DNA of 11,852 nucleotides, from NCBI GenBank assembly GCA_024998705.1, contig JACOEF010000409.1, forward strand, positions 1 to 11,852. Reading direction: 5' to 3'. Source of the DNA: Nitrospira sp. (GTDB lineage Bacteria; Nitrospirota; Nitrospiria; Nitrospirales; Nitrospiraceae). Below are positions 1-6,341 of this stretch, piece by piece (the first letter of the stretch is position 1; the number at the start of each line of letters is the position of its first letter). Under the pieces are notes generated by a model. The model was given only the letters and a program-made list of their open reading frames with translations. It ran no database searches and had not been told where the DNA came from. Both the position numbers and the translations under genes were made by a program.

Positions 1-1
1 G

Positions 2-643
2 CATTTGCAGGAGGGCCAGCGATTGACGAACCTGGTCTTCATGGGCATGGGTGAGCCCCTCGCCAACCTGGATGCCGTGGCCGATGCCGTGACCCGCCTC
101 ACCAACAAAACCTGGGGCCTGGGCTTCTCGGGCCGCCGCATCACGATCTCCACCGCCGGACTCGCCTCACGGATCAAGGACGTGGCTCCCCTCAAGGTGA
201 ACCTGGCCATCTCCTTGAATGCGACCACCGATGCACTCCGCCACCAACTCATGCCCGCGGCCAACCGGCTCCATTCACTCGACGCTCTGCTCGCAGCCTG
301 TCGGGCCTATCCACTGGCAGACCGCGATCGCTTGACCTTCGAATATGTGCTCCTGGCAGGCATCAACGATCGCGCCGAGGATGCCACCCGATTGGTGAAG
401 CTGCTTCGAGGCCTCCGCTGCAAGGTCAACCTGATCGCCTTCAATCCGTTTCCGGGCAATCCCTACCGACGCCCCTCAGACGCGGTGATCGACACCTTTC
501 AGGACACCCTTCGACGAGGCCATGTGGACGTCTATCTTCGCCGCAGCCGCGGCCGCGATGTATTGGGCGCCTGCGGCCAACTCGGACGCCTCGATACCGC
601 AGAAGCCCACGTTGCCTTGACACAGATTCAGACCCGTTGTTAG
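2..643 (+). CDS. rlmN: RlmN, 23S rRNA (A2503-C2)/tRNA (A37-C2) methyltransferase, C-terminal part
   Basis: Radical-SAM enzyme that methylates C2 of A2503 in 23S rRNA and of A37 in some tRNAs, in the cytoplasm. The frame is open to the left edge, so the gene begins upstream. The TTG at position 5 is an internal codon, because the conserved FMGMGEPL strand lies only a few residues after it. Visible family motifs, in order, are FMGMGEPL, ISTAGL, LAISLNA, a FEYVLLAGIND block, NLIAFNPFPG and a C-terminal ACGQL. The Cys of ACGQL (codon 572-574) is the methyl-carrying cysteine of the family. The CxxxCxxC iron-sulfur motif and the N-terminal HhH domain must lie outside the window. About 212 residues are visible of a family length near 350. 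It heads a same-strand run with the two M16 peptidase genes, 14 bases upstream of the first. Confidence 0.95.
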   Translation, partial: HLQEGQRLTNLVFMGMGEPLANLDAVADAVTRLTNKTWGLGFSGRRITISTAGLASRIKDVAPLKVNLAISLNATTDALRHQLMPAANRLHSLDALLAACRAYPLADRDRLTFEYVLLAGINDRAEDATRLVKLLRGLRCKVNLIAFNPFPGNPYRRPSDAVIDTFQDTLRRGHVDVYLRRSRGRDVLGACGQLGRLDTAEAHVALTQIQTRC

Positions 644-657
644 CATGTTCTTCGTAC

Positions 658-2049
658 ATGTCTAACCAGCGCACAATTCCCAACTCAACATCTGTTCGGT
701 TCTGCATCCTCGCCTGTTCGATTCTCAGCGTCTTCCTGTTCGCCGGCCGGACGTCCCCGGCTCATGCCGTCGAACCCAAGGAATACACGTTATCCAACGA
801 CATGAAAGTCATCCTCGTGGAAGTTCCGAAGGCGCCGGTGGCGACCGTGCAAGTCTGGTACAAGGTGGGCTCACGAAACGAGGTCATGGGCCGGGCCGGG
901 TTGTCGCACATGCTTGAGCATATGATGTTCAAGGGCACAGCCAAGTACCCCAAAGGCACCTTCTCCCGCCTGGTTCGCAAAAACGGCGGAATGGACAATG
1001 CCTTCACAAGCCAGGACTTTACCGCCTACTTTGAAAATCTGGCCGCTGATCGCGTGACGCTGGCGCTCGAACTCGAGGCCGATCGCATGCAGGGGCTGAT
1101 TTTGGACGCGAACGAATTCAAGACCGAGCGGGAAGTGGTGAAAGAAGAACGCCGGTTGCGCAACGAAGACGATCCCCAAGGTGCGCTGGTCGAAGCCCTG
1201 TTTGCACAGACCTTCATGAGTCACCCCTACCACTGGCCGGTGATCGGGTGGTTCTCCGATCTTGACGCGATGAACCTCGATGATCTCCAGCGCCACTATG
1301 ACACCTACTATTCACCGAACAACGCCACCCTGCTCGTGGTCGGCGACATCAAGGCGGACACACTCCTCCCGACCATTGCGAAACTCTTCGAACCGATCCC
1401 GAAAGGGCCATCCCCCAAGGCTCGGGCCGTAACCGAAGCGCCGCAACACGGCGAACGCCGCTTCCTCCTCAAACGAGAAGAGCAGGTGCCGTTCGTCATG
1501 ATGGGGTACCGCGCACCCAACTATTCCAGCAACGATTCGTATGCCCTGAACGTACTCGAATCGATCTTATCTCACGGCAAAAGTGCCCGGCTCTATCAAA
1601 GCCTCGTCTACGAACAAAAGACCGCCCTGGCAGTGGGCGCAGACTATGGACTGATGCAAGCCGATCCGGGGCTGTTCTACTTTTATGCCGTGGTCAAACC
1701 CGGCGAGAAGGTTGAAGCGGTCGAGGAGGCAGTCCTCAAAGAAATTCAACGGATCCAAATTGAGCCGCCGAGCGAACTCGAACTCCAGCGCGCAAAAAAT
1801 CAGATCGAAGCGGCTCACATTTTCGAACAAGATTCGAATTTCCGCCAAGCTATGCTGCTGGGAGAAGCCGAAACCATCGGGGCCGGATGGCGCAAAGTGA
1901 GCCAGTTTGTGGAGCGTACCCGCGCCGTCACCGCACAGGACGTTCAACGGGTGGCATCCCAATACCTGACGGCCGATATGCGCACGACAGGAACCCTGAT
2001 TCCTCAGCCTCCGCAAACCCAAGCCGCGTCACCGACACAACCTCACTAG
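658..2049 (+). CDS. Exported M16 family zinc metallopeptidase, catalytic subunit
   Basis: Pitrilysin/MPP-like zinc peptidase of about 463 residues, probably periplasmic. A basic N-terminus and a hydrophobic stretch (about residues 16-32) are followed by a signal peptidase site near AHA/VEP. The inverted zinc motif HMLEH is at residues 84-88. The third ligand fits E164 in the VVKEER block, 76 residues after H88, the usual family distance. The second, substrate-binding half is present, but the conserved Arg and Tyr of the LR-(x)n-LAY motif are replaced by V317 and V326. ATG 658 is preferred over an in-frame TTG at 637: the TTG overlaps the rlmN stop and would add seven unneeded residues. No clear Shine-Dalgarno is seen, so translation may be coupled to rlmN. 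The next gene, 12 bases on, encodes a homologue with the complementary set of motifs. The natural substrate is unknown. Confidence 0.93.
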   Translation: MSNQRTIPNSTSVRFCILACSILSVFLFAGRTSPAHAVEPKEYTLSNDMKVILVEVPKAPVATVQVWYKVGSRNEVMGRAGLSHMLEHMMFKGTAKYPKGTFSRLVRKNGGMDNAFTSQDFTAYFENLAADRVTLALELEADRMQGLILDANEFKTEREVVKEERRLRNEDDPQGALVEALFAQTFMSHPYHWPVIGWFSDLDAMNLDDLQRHYDTYYSPNNATLLVVGDIKADTLLPTIAKLFEPIPKGPSPKARAVTEAPQHGERRFLLKREEQVPFVMMGYRAPNYSSNDSYALNVLESILSHGKSARLYQSLVYEQKTALAVGADYGLMQADPGLFYFYAVVKPGEKVEAVEEAVLKEIQRIQIEPPSELELQRAKNQIEAAHIFEQDSNFRQAMLLGEAETIGAGWRKVSQFVERTRAVTAQDVQRVASQYLTADMRTTGTLIPQPPQTQAASPTQPH

Positions 2050-2061
2050 CGAGCGATCTCG

Positions 2062-3441
2062 ATGACGCCACAACTAATCACCCTTCTTCCACGCCAACAC
2101 CACCGCCGCCCCGCAGGCTGGCCCCTGGCAAGCCTGCTGTCTCTGGCGCTCAGCCTGTCATTCGCCCCGTCGCAGGCCGCGGAGATCGTCCCCACCCGCT
2201 CTGTCACCTCCAACGGCATGACCGTGTTGTTCCTGGAACAGCATTTTCTTCCAACGGTGGAAATCCACGCGCTGGTCAAGGTGGGATCGGCGCAGGATCC
2301 GCCCGACAAAGCAGGACTGGCCAATCTGACCGCCAGTCTCCTGGATGAAGGCACCGTGACCCGAACATCTCGACAAATCGCCGAACAGATCGATTTTGTG
2401 GGAGGCTCTCTGGGAGCCCATGCAACGGAAGACTTTACCACCGCCTCCGCGCGCGTGCTCAAGAAGGATGCGGACCTCGGCTTTACGCTCTTAGCCGATA
2501 TGCTCCAACATCCCGCGTTCCATAAGCAGGAAGTCGAACGTGTCCGCACGCAGATCCTCGGGGAAATCGTCAGTGATGACGATGATCCCGGGAACGTGGC
2601 GATGAAAGCCTTCCACCAATTGATTTTTCATGGCCATCCATACAGCTGGCCGGCCCATGGCACGGAAGAGACGCTCAACAAAATTACGGTTGCGGACATT
2701 CAGCAATTTCACGCCAGGGAATACCTGCCGAATCAAACGATCCTGGTCATTGTCGGGGACCTGACGCAGGATCAGGCGGCGATGCTGGTCCAGACCCATT
2801 TTGGCTCGTGGAAAAAGGGGCCTCCACCGCCCTACCAGCTCAAAAAACCGGCGGCCATCGATCGTAAAATGGTCCAACTCATCGAGAAGGATCTGACGCA
2901 GTCGACCATCGTCCTGGGCCACACCGGCATCAGCCGGACGAATCCAGACTACTATGCCGTCACGGTCATGAACTATATCTTAGGCGCCGGAGGGTTCTCC
3001 TCCCGGCTCATGGATTCCATTCGCGACAAACAAGGGCTGGCCTACGGGATCATGAGCCAGTTCGACACCAGATTGATGCCGGGCGCGTTTTTCATCAGCC
3101 TGCAGACCAGAACCGACGTCACCAACCAGGCCATCGCGGGTGTCTTGACGGAAATCAAGGGGATGCGCGATGCCATGGTCACGGACCAGGAGCTCAATGA
3201 AGCCAAATCGTTCATCGTCGGCAGCTTCCCCCTGCGGGTCGATTCCAGCGCGAAACTGGCGAATGTCCTCGCCCAAGTCGAGCTCTACAACCTCGGACTA
3301 GACTATTTCACGCAGTACCCAAGAGCGATCGAGAAAGTCACGAAGGACGACGTGCTGCGCGTTGCCAAACAGTATCTCGATCCCCAACATTACGCCTTGG
3401 TCGTCGTCGGATCGATCGCCAAGGCCAAAGTTAAACAATAG
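2062..3441 (+). CDS. Exported M16 family peptidase-like protein, non-catalytic (substrate-binding) subunit
   Basis: A second M16 homologue of 459 residues. It has a long polar N-terminus, then a hydrophobic core (about residues 21-35) and a cleavage region around SQAAE, so it should be exported like its neighbour. Where the upstream protein has HMLEH in the aligned AGL...GT block, this one reads NLTAS (residues 88-92), so all three zinc-site positions are lost and it cannot be a peptidase alone. It keeps the C-terminal Arg/Tyr pair, R321 and Y328 in the SIRDKQGLAYG block, which in M16B enzymes grips the substrate. Both halves of the fold appear full length, which argues for a retained structural role and not decay. 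The gene starts 12 bases after the catalytic subunit and is probably co-translated. Heterodimer formation is inferred from known two-subunit M16 enzymes. Confidence 0.92.
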   Translation: MTPQLITLLPRQHHRRPAGWPLASLLSLALSLSFAPSQAAEIVPTRSVTSNGMTVLFLEQHFLPTVEIHALVKVGSAQDPPDKAGLANLTASLLDEGTVTRTSRQIAEQIDFVGGSLGAHATEDFTTASARVLKKDADLGFTLLADMLQHPAFHKQEVERVRTQILGEIVSDDDDPGNVAMKAFHQLIFHGHPYSWPAHGTEETLNKITVADIQQFHAREYLPNQTILVIVGDLTQDQAAMLVQTHFGSWKKGPPPPYQLKKPAAIDRKMVQLIEKDLTQSTIVLGHTGISRTNPDYYAVTVMNYILGAGGFSSRLMDSIRDKQGLAYGIMSQFDTRLMPGAFFISLQTRTDVTNQAIAGVLTEIKGMRDAMVTDQELNEAKSFIVGSFPLRVDSSAKLANVLAQVELYNLGLDYFTQYPRAIEKVTKDDVLRVAKQYLDPQHYALVVVGSIAKAKVKQ

Positions 3442-3484
3442 CCGGCCACTCTCCCGCGGCCTGGCCGCACAGATCTAGAATCCC

Positions 3485-4306
3485 ATGGTTTCCACAACTC
3501 CGTTGGTCGACAAAGTTGCCCGGGCACGACAGATCCTTCGCGAGATGGGCTCGGTCATCGTGGCCTTTTCCGGCGGGATCGACAGTTCCCTCGTCCTCAA
3601 ACTGGCGCATGAGGAGCTGGGCGTCCAGGCCGTCGGCGTAACAGCCGTCTCTCCTACCCTTCCGGCCAGTGAGTTGGAGGCCACGCGAAACATCGCCGCA
3701 GAGATCGGCGCGCGCCATCGTATCGTTGAAACTGACCAACTCCAAATCCCGGACTTCGTCCGGAATGATGCCACCCGCTGTTACCACTGCAAGACCGACT
3801 TGTACTCCCTCCTCGAAACACTCCGGGATGAATATGCAACGGGACACATTGTCGACGGCACGAACGTGGATGACCTGGGAGACGACCGCCCCGGCCTCAA
3901 GGCCGCTCGCGAACGGGGCGTCCGCAGCCCCTTGCTCGAAGCTGGATTCTCCAAGGCCGATATTCGCGACGTCGCGAGAGAGCTATGCCTCTCCAATTGG
4001 GATAAGCCGGCAGCCGCCTGCCTCTCTTCCCGCGTGCCGCGCGGCATCACGATCACCCGCAGCACCCTCTCCCGTGTGGAACGTGCGGAAGCGGCTCTCG
4101 CACAAGAAGGCTTTCGCCAATATCGTGTGCGGGACCACGGGGAAATCGCCAGAATCGAGATGGCCGTCGAGGAGCTGCCTGGATTGTTACAGCCGGGACG
4201 CCGCGAACGGTTGGCCGAAACCCTGAAGAAACTCGGCTATCGGTTCGTGACGGTTGATTTGGAAGGATACCGCCAGGGGGGCGTGAGTCTGACCCCCCCG
4301 GCGTAA
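3485..4306 (+). CDS. larE: LarE, ATP-dependent sulfur transferase of nickel-pincer cofactor synthesis
   Basis: PP-loop ATP pyrophosphatase family protein of 273 residues, close to the usual LarE length. LarE adenylates the carboxylates of the pyridinium-biscarboxylate mononucleotide and replaces them with thiocarboxylates, a step in making the nickel-pincer cofactor of lactate racemase and related enzymes. The PP-loop SGGIDSS is at residues 29-35. A CYHC motif places cysteines at 99 and 102, and the conserved KPAAACLSSR block places the LarE cysteine at 179. This three-cysteine set fits the class I recall as using a [4Fe-4S] cluster, in place of sacrificing its own cysteine. No larA, larB or larC is in the window. 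ATG 3485 is used although its Shine-Dalgarno is poor; it follows the second M16 gene by 43 bases. The stop codon lies six bases from that of convergent atpF. Confidence 0.9.
   Translation: MVSTTPLVDKVARARQILREMGSVIVAFSGGIDSSLVLKLAHEELGVQAVGVTAVSPTLPASELEATRNIAAEIGARHRIVETDQLQIPDFVRNDATRCYHCKTDLYSLLETLRDEYATGHIVDGTNVDDLGDDRPGLKAARERGVRSPLLEAGFSKADIRDVARELCLSNWDKPAAACLSSRVPRGITITRSTLSRVERAEAALAQEGFRQYRVRDHGEIARIEMAVEELPGLLQPGRRERLAETLKKLGYRFVTVDLEGYRQGGVSLTPPA
4271..4303. terminator. Strong GC hairpin at the larE/atpF convergent junction
   Basis: CGCC-A-GGGGGG (4271-4281) pairs with CCCCCC-C-GGCG (4293-4303): six G-C pairs, one A/C mismatch, then four more pairs, around an 11-base loop. It covers the last codons of larE and ends at its stop. 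No T-tract follows on either strand, so it is not a textbook intrinsic terminator. Because it reads as a hairpin on both strands and only six bases separate the two genes, it may serve as a shared 3'-end stabiliser or a pause site. That role is inference. Confidence 0.45.
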
Positions 4307-4312
4307 GAGAGG

Positions 4313-4825
4313 CTAATTCCGGCTCTGGTAGCTTTTTGCGAGGGCATCGAGGGCTTCGTCCGCCAGGCGACGATGATCGCCGTCCGTCAGTGCCCGCCCA
4401 ACGACTTTCTCAGCCACCATCATCGCTAAGTCGGTCGTTTGCGAACGGATATCCTGGATGGCCTTCCGGCGCTCAGTCTCGATTTCGCGAGTCGCATCAC
4501 CCTGGATGCGTTCCGCATCCGCCGTCATGCGCTGTTCGTTCTCTTCCATCAGGCGTTGCGCGCGTTCTTTGGCCTGTCCCAAAAGCGCCTCTGCATCTTT
4601 GGCCGCCGTCGCCAGCTTGGCTTCGTATTCCTTCAGCCTGCGCTCGGCTTCGGAACGGTGTCGTTCCGCCTGATCGAGACTGTCCTTGATCTTTTTCTCG
4701 CGCTCTTCCAGCATGCCCAACAAGCTGGGAAACGCATACTTGTAGAGCAGGAAGAACAGAATCCCGAAGGAGAGGATCTCCCAGAAGATCAGGGACGAAA
4801 AGAAATGTGATTCAAATTGAGGCAT
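4313..4825 (-). CDS. atpF: ATP synthase F0 subunit b
   Basis: Peripheral-stalk subunit of 170 residues that holds the F1 head against the membrane part of F1F0 ATP synthase. One N-terminal transmembrane helix (about residues 9-29, starting after MPQFESHFF) is followed by a long, highly charged helix with heptad character (from about residue 38: EEREKKIKDSL and onward). The C-terminal region contains the VAEKVVGRALT block typical of the delta-contacting end. There is a single b gene and no b/b' pair. Translation begins at the ATG at 4825 with only a weak GGGT-like Shine-Dalgarno, 74 bases after the atpE stop. It is the last gene of the F0 operon here; atpH and the F1 genes do not follow. Confidence 0.95.
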   Translation of the reverse strand: MPQFESHFFSSLIFWEILSFGILFFLLYKYAFPSLLGMLEEREKKIKDSLDQAERHRSEAERRLKEYEAKLATAAKDAEALLGQAKERAQRLMEENEQRMTADAERIQGDATREIETERRKAIQDIRSQTTDLAMMVAEKVVGRALTDGDHRRLADEALDALAKSYQSRN

Positions 4826-4854
4826 AGTCTAGTACCCAAATGAGTTGAGGTTCT

Positions 4855-4885
4855 GAGCCGGGAATAGGCCCCAGCATCAGGGCTC
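4855..4885 (-). other. Possible stem-loop between atpE and atpF
   Basis: GAGCC (4855-4859) and GGCTC (4881-4885) are inverted. Nested inside is a shorter GCCC/GGGC inversion around the CAGCATCA stretch. It sits in the 74-base gap after atpE. A stem here could slow decay of the atpE message, or reduce readthrough into atpF, which needs far fewer copies. The stem is short and no T-run follows, so this is tentative. Confidence 0.25.
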
Positions 4886-4899
4886 CGCCGTCGAAACGA

Positions 4900-5130
4900 C
4901 TACTTACGCAAGCCCATGATGATGAACGCAATGACCAGCCCGTACAGTGCGATGGCTTCGACCAACGCGAATCCGATCCACATGTACTTGCCGACGCGAC
5001 CTTCCGCTTCCGGCTGCCGGGCCACGGCCTCGATCATTTTCCCGAAGATATACCCGATGCCCACGCCGGCCCCGGCAAATCCTGCCGCCGCCAATCCCAT
5101 ACCCACCAACGCTGCTGCTGCTGCATCCAT
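4900..5130 (-). CDS. atpE: ATP synthase F0 subunit c (proteolipid ring subunit)
   Basis: Two-helix hairpin protein of 76 residues that forms the rotating c-ring. Helix 1 carries the glycine repeat GAGVGIG (residues 20-26) used for ring packing. The polar loop has the conserved RQP (38-40). The ion-carrying carboxylate in helix 2 is E58 in the sequence VEAIALY. Sodium-specific rings have Ser/Thr right after this Glu and a Gln in helix 1; here E58 is followed by Ala-Ile, so the ring should carry protons. It lies between atpB and atpF, 36 bases after the atpB stop, and has the best Shine-Dalgarno in the operon, consistent with its high copy number in the complex. Confidence 0.97.
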   Translation of the reverse strand: MDAAAAALVGMGLAAAGFAGAGVGIGYIFGKMIEAVARQPEAEGRVGKYMWIGFALVEAIALYGLVIAFIIMGLRK

Positions 5131-5138
5131 TGTTTGTC

Positions 5139-5150
5139 CTCTCCTCCCTT
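5139..5150 (-). promoter_or_regulatory. Strong ribosome binding site of atpE
   Basis: On the minus strand AAGGGAGGAGAGG lies just upstream of the atpE ATG (5130), giving two overlapping Shine-Dalgarno matches. It is clearly stronger than the sites of atpF or atpI and fits the need for many c subunits per complex. Confidence 0.7.
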
Positions 5151-5166
5151 ATGTAGACAACTCGAC

Positions 5167-5916
5167 CTAGTGTGCGTGCTCGCTATGACCGTGCAGGGTA
5201 ACCGCATCACCCAGATACACACAACTCAGCACGGTAAAAATATAGGCTTGAATAAACGCGATACCGACTTCGAGGCCGTTCATGGCGATCGTAAACGCAA
5301 ACGGCAACCATCCAATCAGCAGCCCTCCGCTGATCGCCAGCCCGAACAACACGCCCAAAATGACGTGGCCGGCGGTCATATTCGCAAACAAACGCACGGC
5401 CAGGGAAATGGGGCGCGCCAACTGACTGATCAATTCAATCGGAATCATCAACGGCAAAAGCCAACCCGGAGTACCGGGCGGCACGAGAATGCCGAGGAAC
5501 TTCATTCCGTGAAGGGAAAACCCGAGCACGATACTCAACCCGTAAATCCCGACGGCAAACACCGCCGTGACAATAATCTGGCTCGTGACGGTATAGGAAC
5601 CGGGAATCAACCCGATCAGATTGGCAAAGAGAATAAAGAGGAACAACGTGGCGATCAGCGGGAAATATTTCATCCCGGGCTCGCCCATCGTGTCCATGAT
5701 AATTCCGCGAATGAACTCGACGATCAATTCGGCCATGTTCTGCAATTTGCCCGGCACCAACTTACGGGCCGCCGCAGCCGAGATCATCAGAAACGCCACC
5801 AGACCGACGATCACCCACATTAGAATGACGGCCTTGTTGATGGAAATATCCACCCCGGCCGGCACCAACGGAATCAGATCGTGCAATTCAAACGCATGTA
5901 ACGGACTTTCTTCCAC
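5167..5916 (-). CDS. atpB: ATP synthase F0 subunit a
   Basis: Integral-membrane stator subunit of 249 residues with five or six hydrophobic segments, forming the two proton half-channels against the c-ring. The essential arginine is R175 in the block ending SLAVRLFANMTAGH (E. coli R210). At the E. coli E219 position there is H184, and at the E. coli H245 position E216, seven residues before the conserved Q223 (E. coli Q252). The usual enterobacterial Glu/His pair is thus swapped, as in mitochondria and many other bacteria. The start codon is GTG at 5916, supported by AAAGGA five to six bases upstream; no in-frame ATG is nearby. It follows atpI by 30 bases. The C-terminus is histidine-rich (HGHSEHAH). 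Confidence 0.96.
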   Translation of the reverse strand: MEESPLHAFELHDLIPLVPAGVDISINKAVILMWVIVGLVAFLMISAAAARKLVPGKLQNMAELIVEFIRGIIMDTMGEPGMKYFPLIATLFLFILFANLIGLIPGSYTVTSQIIVTAVFAVGIYGLSIVLGFSLHGMKFLGILVPPGTPGWLLPLMIPIELISQLARPISLAVRLFANMTAGHVILGVLFGLAISGGLLIGWLPFAFTIAMNGLEVGIAFIQAYIFTVLSCVYLGDAVTLHGHSEHAH

Positions 5917-5946
5917 GATGATCCTTTATCACTCAGACGATTCTGG

Positions 5947-6165
5947 TTAACTCTGCCACCGCTGCGCCGATCGATAGACACTCCGTACGCCGGCTGCGGC
6001 CCCGAACCCCAGCCCGACCACCAATCCCCATGGATTAGCATCAAGTAGATAGGTGTCCACGACCCACCCCAGTCCTCCCCCGACGATCAACGCAGCGAGC
6101 AGTTCCGTCCCGATCCGGACAGCCTGCCCGAGCCCCGCATATAACGGATCCTGAGAGGGGGGCAT
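5947..6165 (-). CDS. atpI: AtpI/AtpZ-type ATP synthase accessory membrane protein
   Basis: Small two-helix membrane protein of 72 residues, of the AtpI/AtpZ family encoded at the head of many atp operons and linked to assembly of the c-ring or to ion supply. Helix 1 (GTELLAALIVGGGLGW) is followed by an acidic residue in VVDTYLL, then NPWGLVVGLGFGAAAG, the family's second glycine-rich helix. In-frame ATGs further upstream (6231, 6216) would give 94 or 89 residues. I prefer 6165 because a candidate promoter -10 box overlaps the 6231 ATG, and because the added residues are Pro/Ala/Arg-rich and look non-conserved. The start remains uncertain: 6165 has no close Shine-Dalgarno but overlaps the stop of a three-codon reading frame (TGATG). 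It is the first gene of the F0 operon. Confidence 0.82.
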   Translation of the reverse strand: MPPSQDPLYAGLGQAVRIGTELLAALIVGGGLGWVVDTYLLDANPWGLVVGLGFGAAAGVRSVYRSAQRWQS

Positions 6166-6191
6166 CAGATGCTCACGTGCAGCACTCCTTT
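6165..6191 (-). promoter_or_regulatory. Shine-Dalgarno plus three-codon mini-ORF before atpI
   Basis: The minus strand reads AAAGGAG, eight bases, then GTG AGC ATC TGA, and this stop overlaps the atpI ATG as TGATG. The Shine-Dalgarno is ideally placed for the GTG but about 19 bases from the atpI ATG. This suggests re-initiation or coupling from a minimal leader ORF, if the 6165 start is right. Confidence 0.3.
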
Positions 6192-6229
6192 GCGCAATCG
6201 GAGGGAGTGCACCCATCGGCGGGCGCGCC

Positions 6230-6259
6230 ATTCAAGCAAATTCGTTGGGGACTTGTCAA
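6230..6259 (-). promoter_or_regulatory. Candidate sigma-70 promoter of the F0 operon
   Basis: On the minus strand a perfect TTGACA (6259-6254) is followed, after an 18-base spacer, by TTGAAT (6235-6230), with TGC just before it (extended -10). Transcription would begin near 6222. That is downstream of the 6231 ATG, which argues against the longest atpI form. Confidence 0.45.
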
Positions 6260-6341
6260 GAAGTTGGCCACCTATGACCCGGCCGCTCGATGCGGTATAG
6301 TCATTTCCTCAGGTGTACCACCCCCTGTGACACGCAGGTTC

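Noticed and set aside
637..657. TTG start giving a seven-residue longer first M16 protein
   Set aside because: It overlaps the rlmN stop, has no Shine-Dalgarno, and the signal peptide is complete from ATG 658.
3456..3468. GCGGCC-T-GGCCGC inverted repeat between the second M16 gene and larE
   Set aside because: The one-base spacer prevents a full hairpin, no T-run follows, and the sequence is what high GC content easily produces.
4900..5130. Sodium-type c-ring
   Set aside because: The carboxylate E58 is followed by Ala-Ile, not Ser/Thr, and helix 1 lacks the sodium-ligand Gln, so proton use is expected.
5134..5823. 229-residue open frame on the + strand opposite atpB
   Set aside because: The product is almost entirely His/Gln/Asn/Asp/Arg with no hydrophobic core, as expected for the antisense of membrane-protein codons; atpB itself is certain.
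6296..6301. TATAGT as a -10 box for the pabB-like gene
   Set aside because: It is reasonably placed, 40 bases before the ATG, but no acceptable -35 box exists at 15-18 bases spacing, so I do not list it as a promoter.
6177..6341. In-frame upstream start of the pabB-like gene (55 extra residues)
   Set aside because: The extension overlaps the atpI promoter and leader region and has no family similarity; ATG 6342 gives a normal family length.
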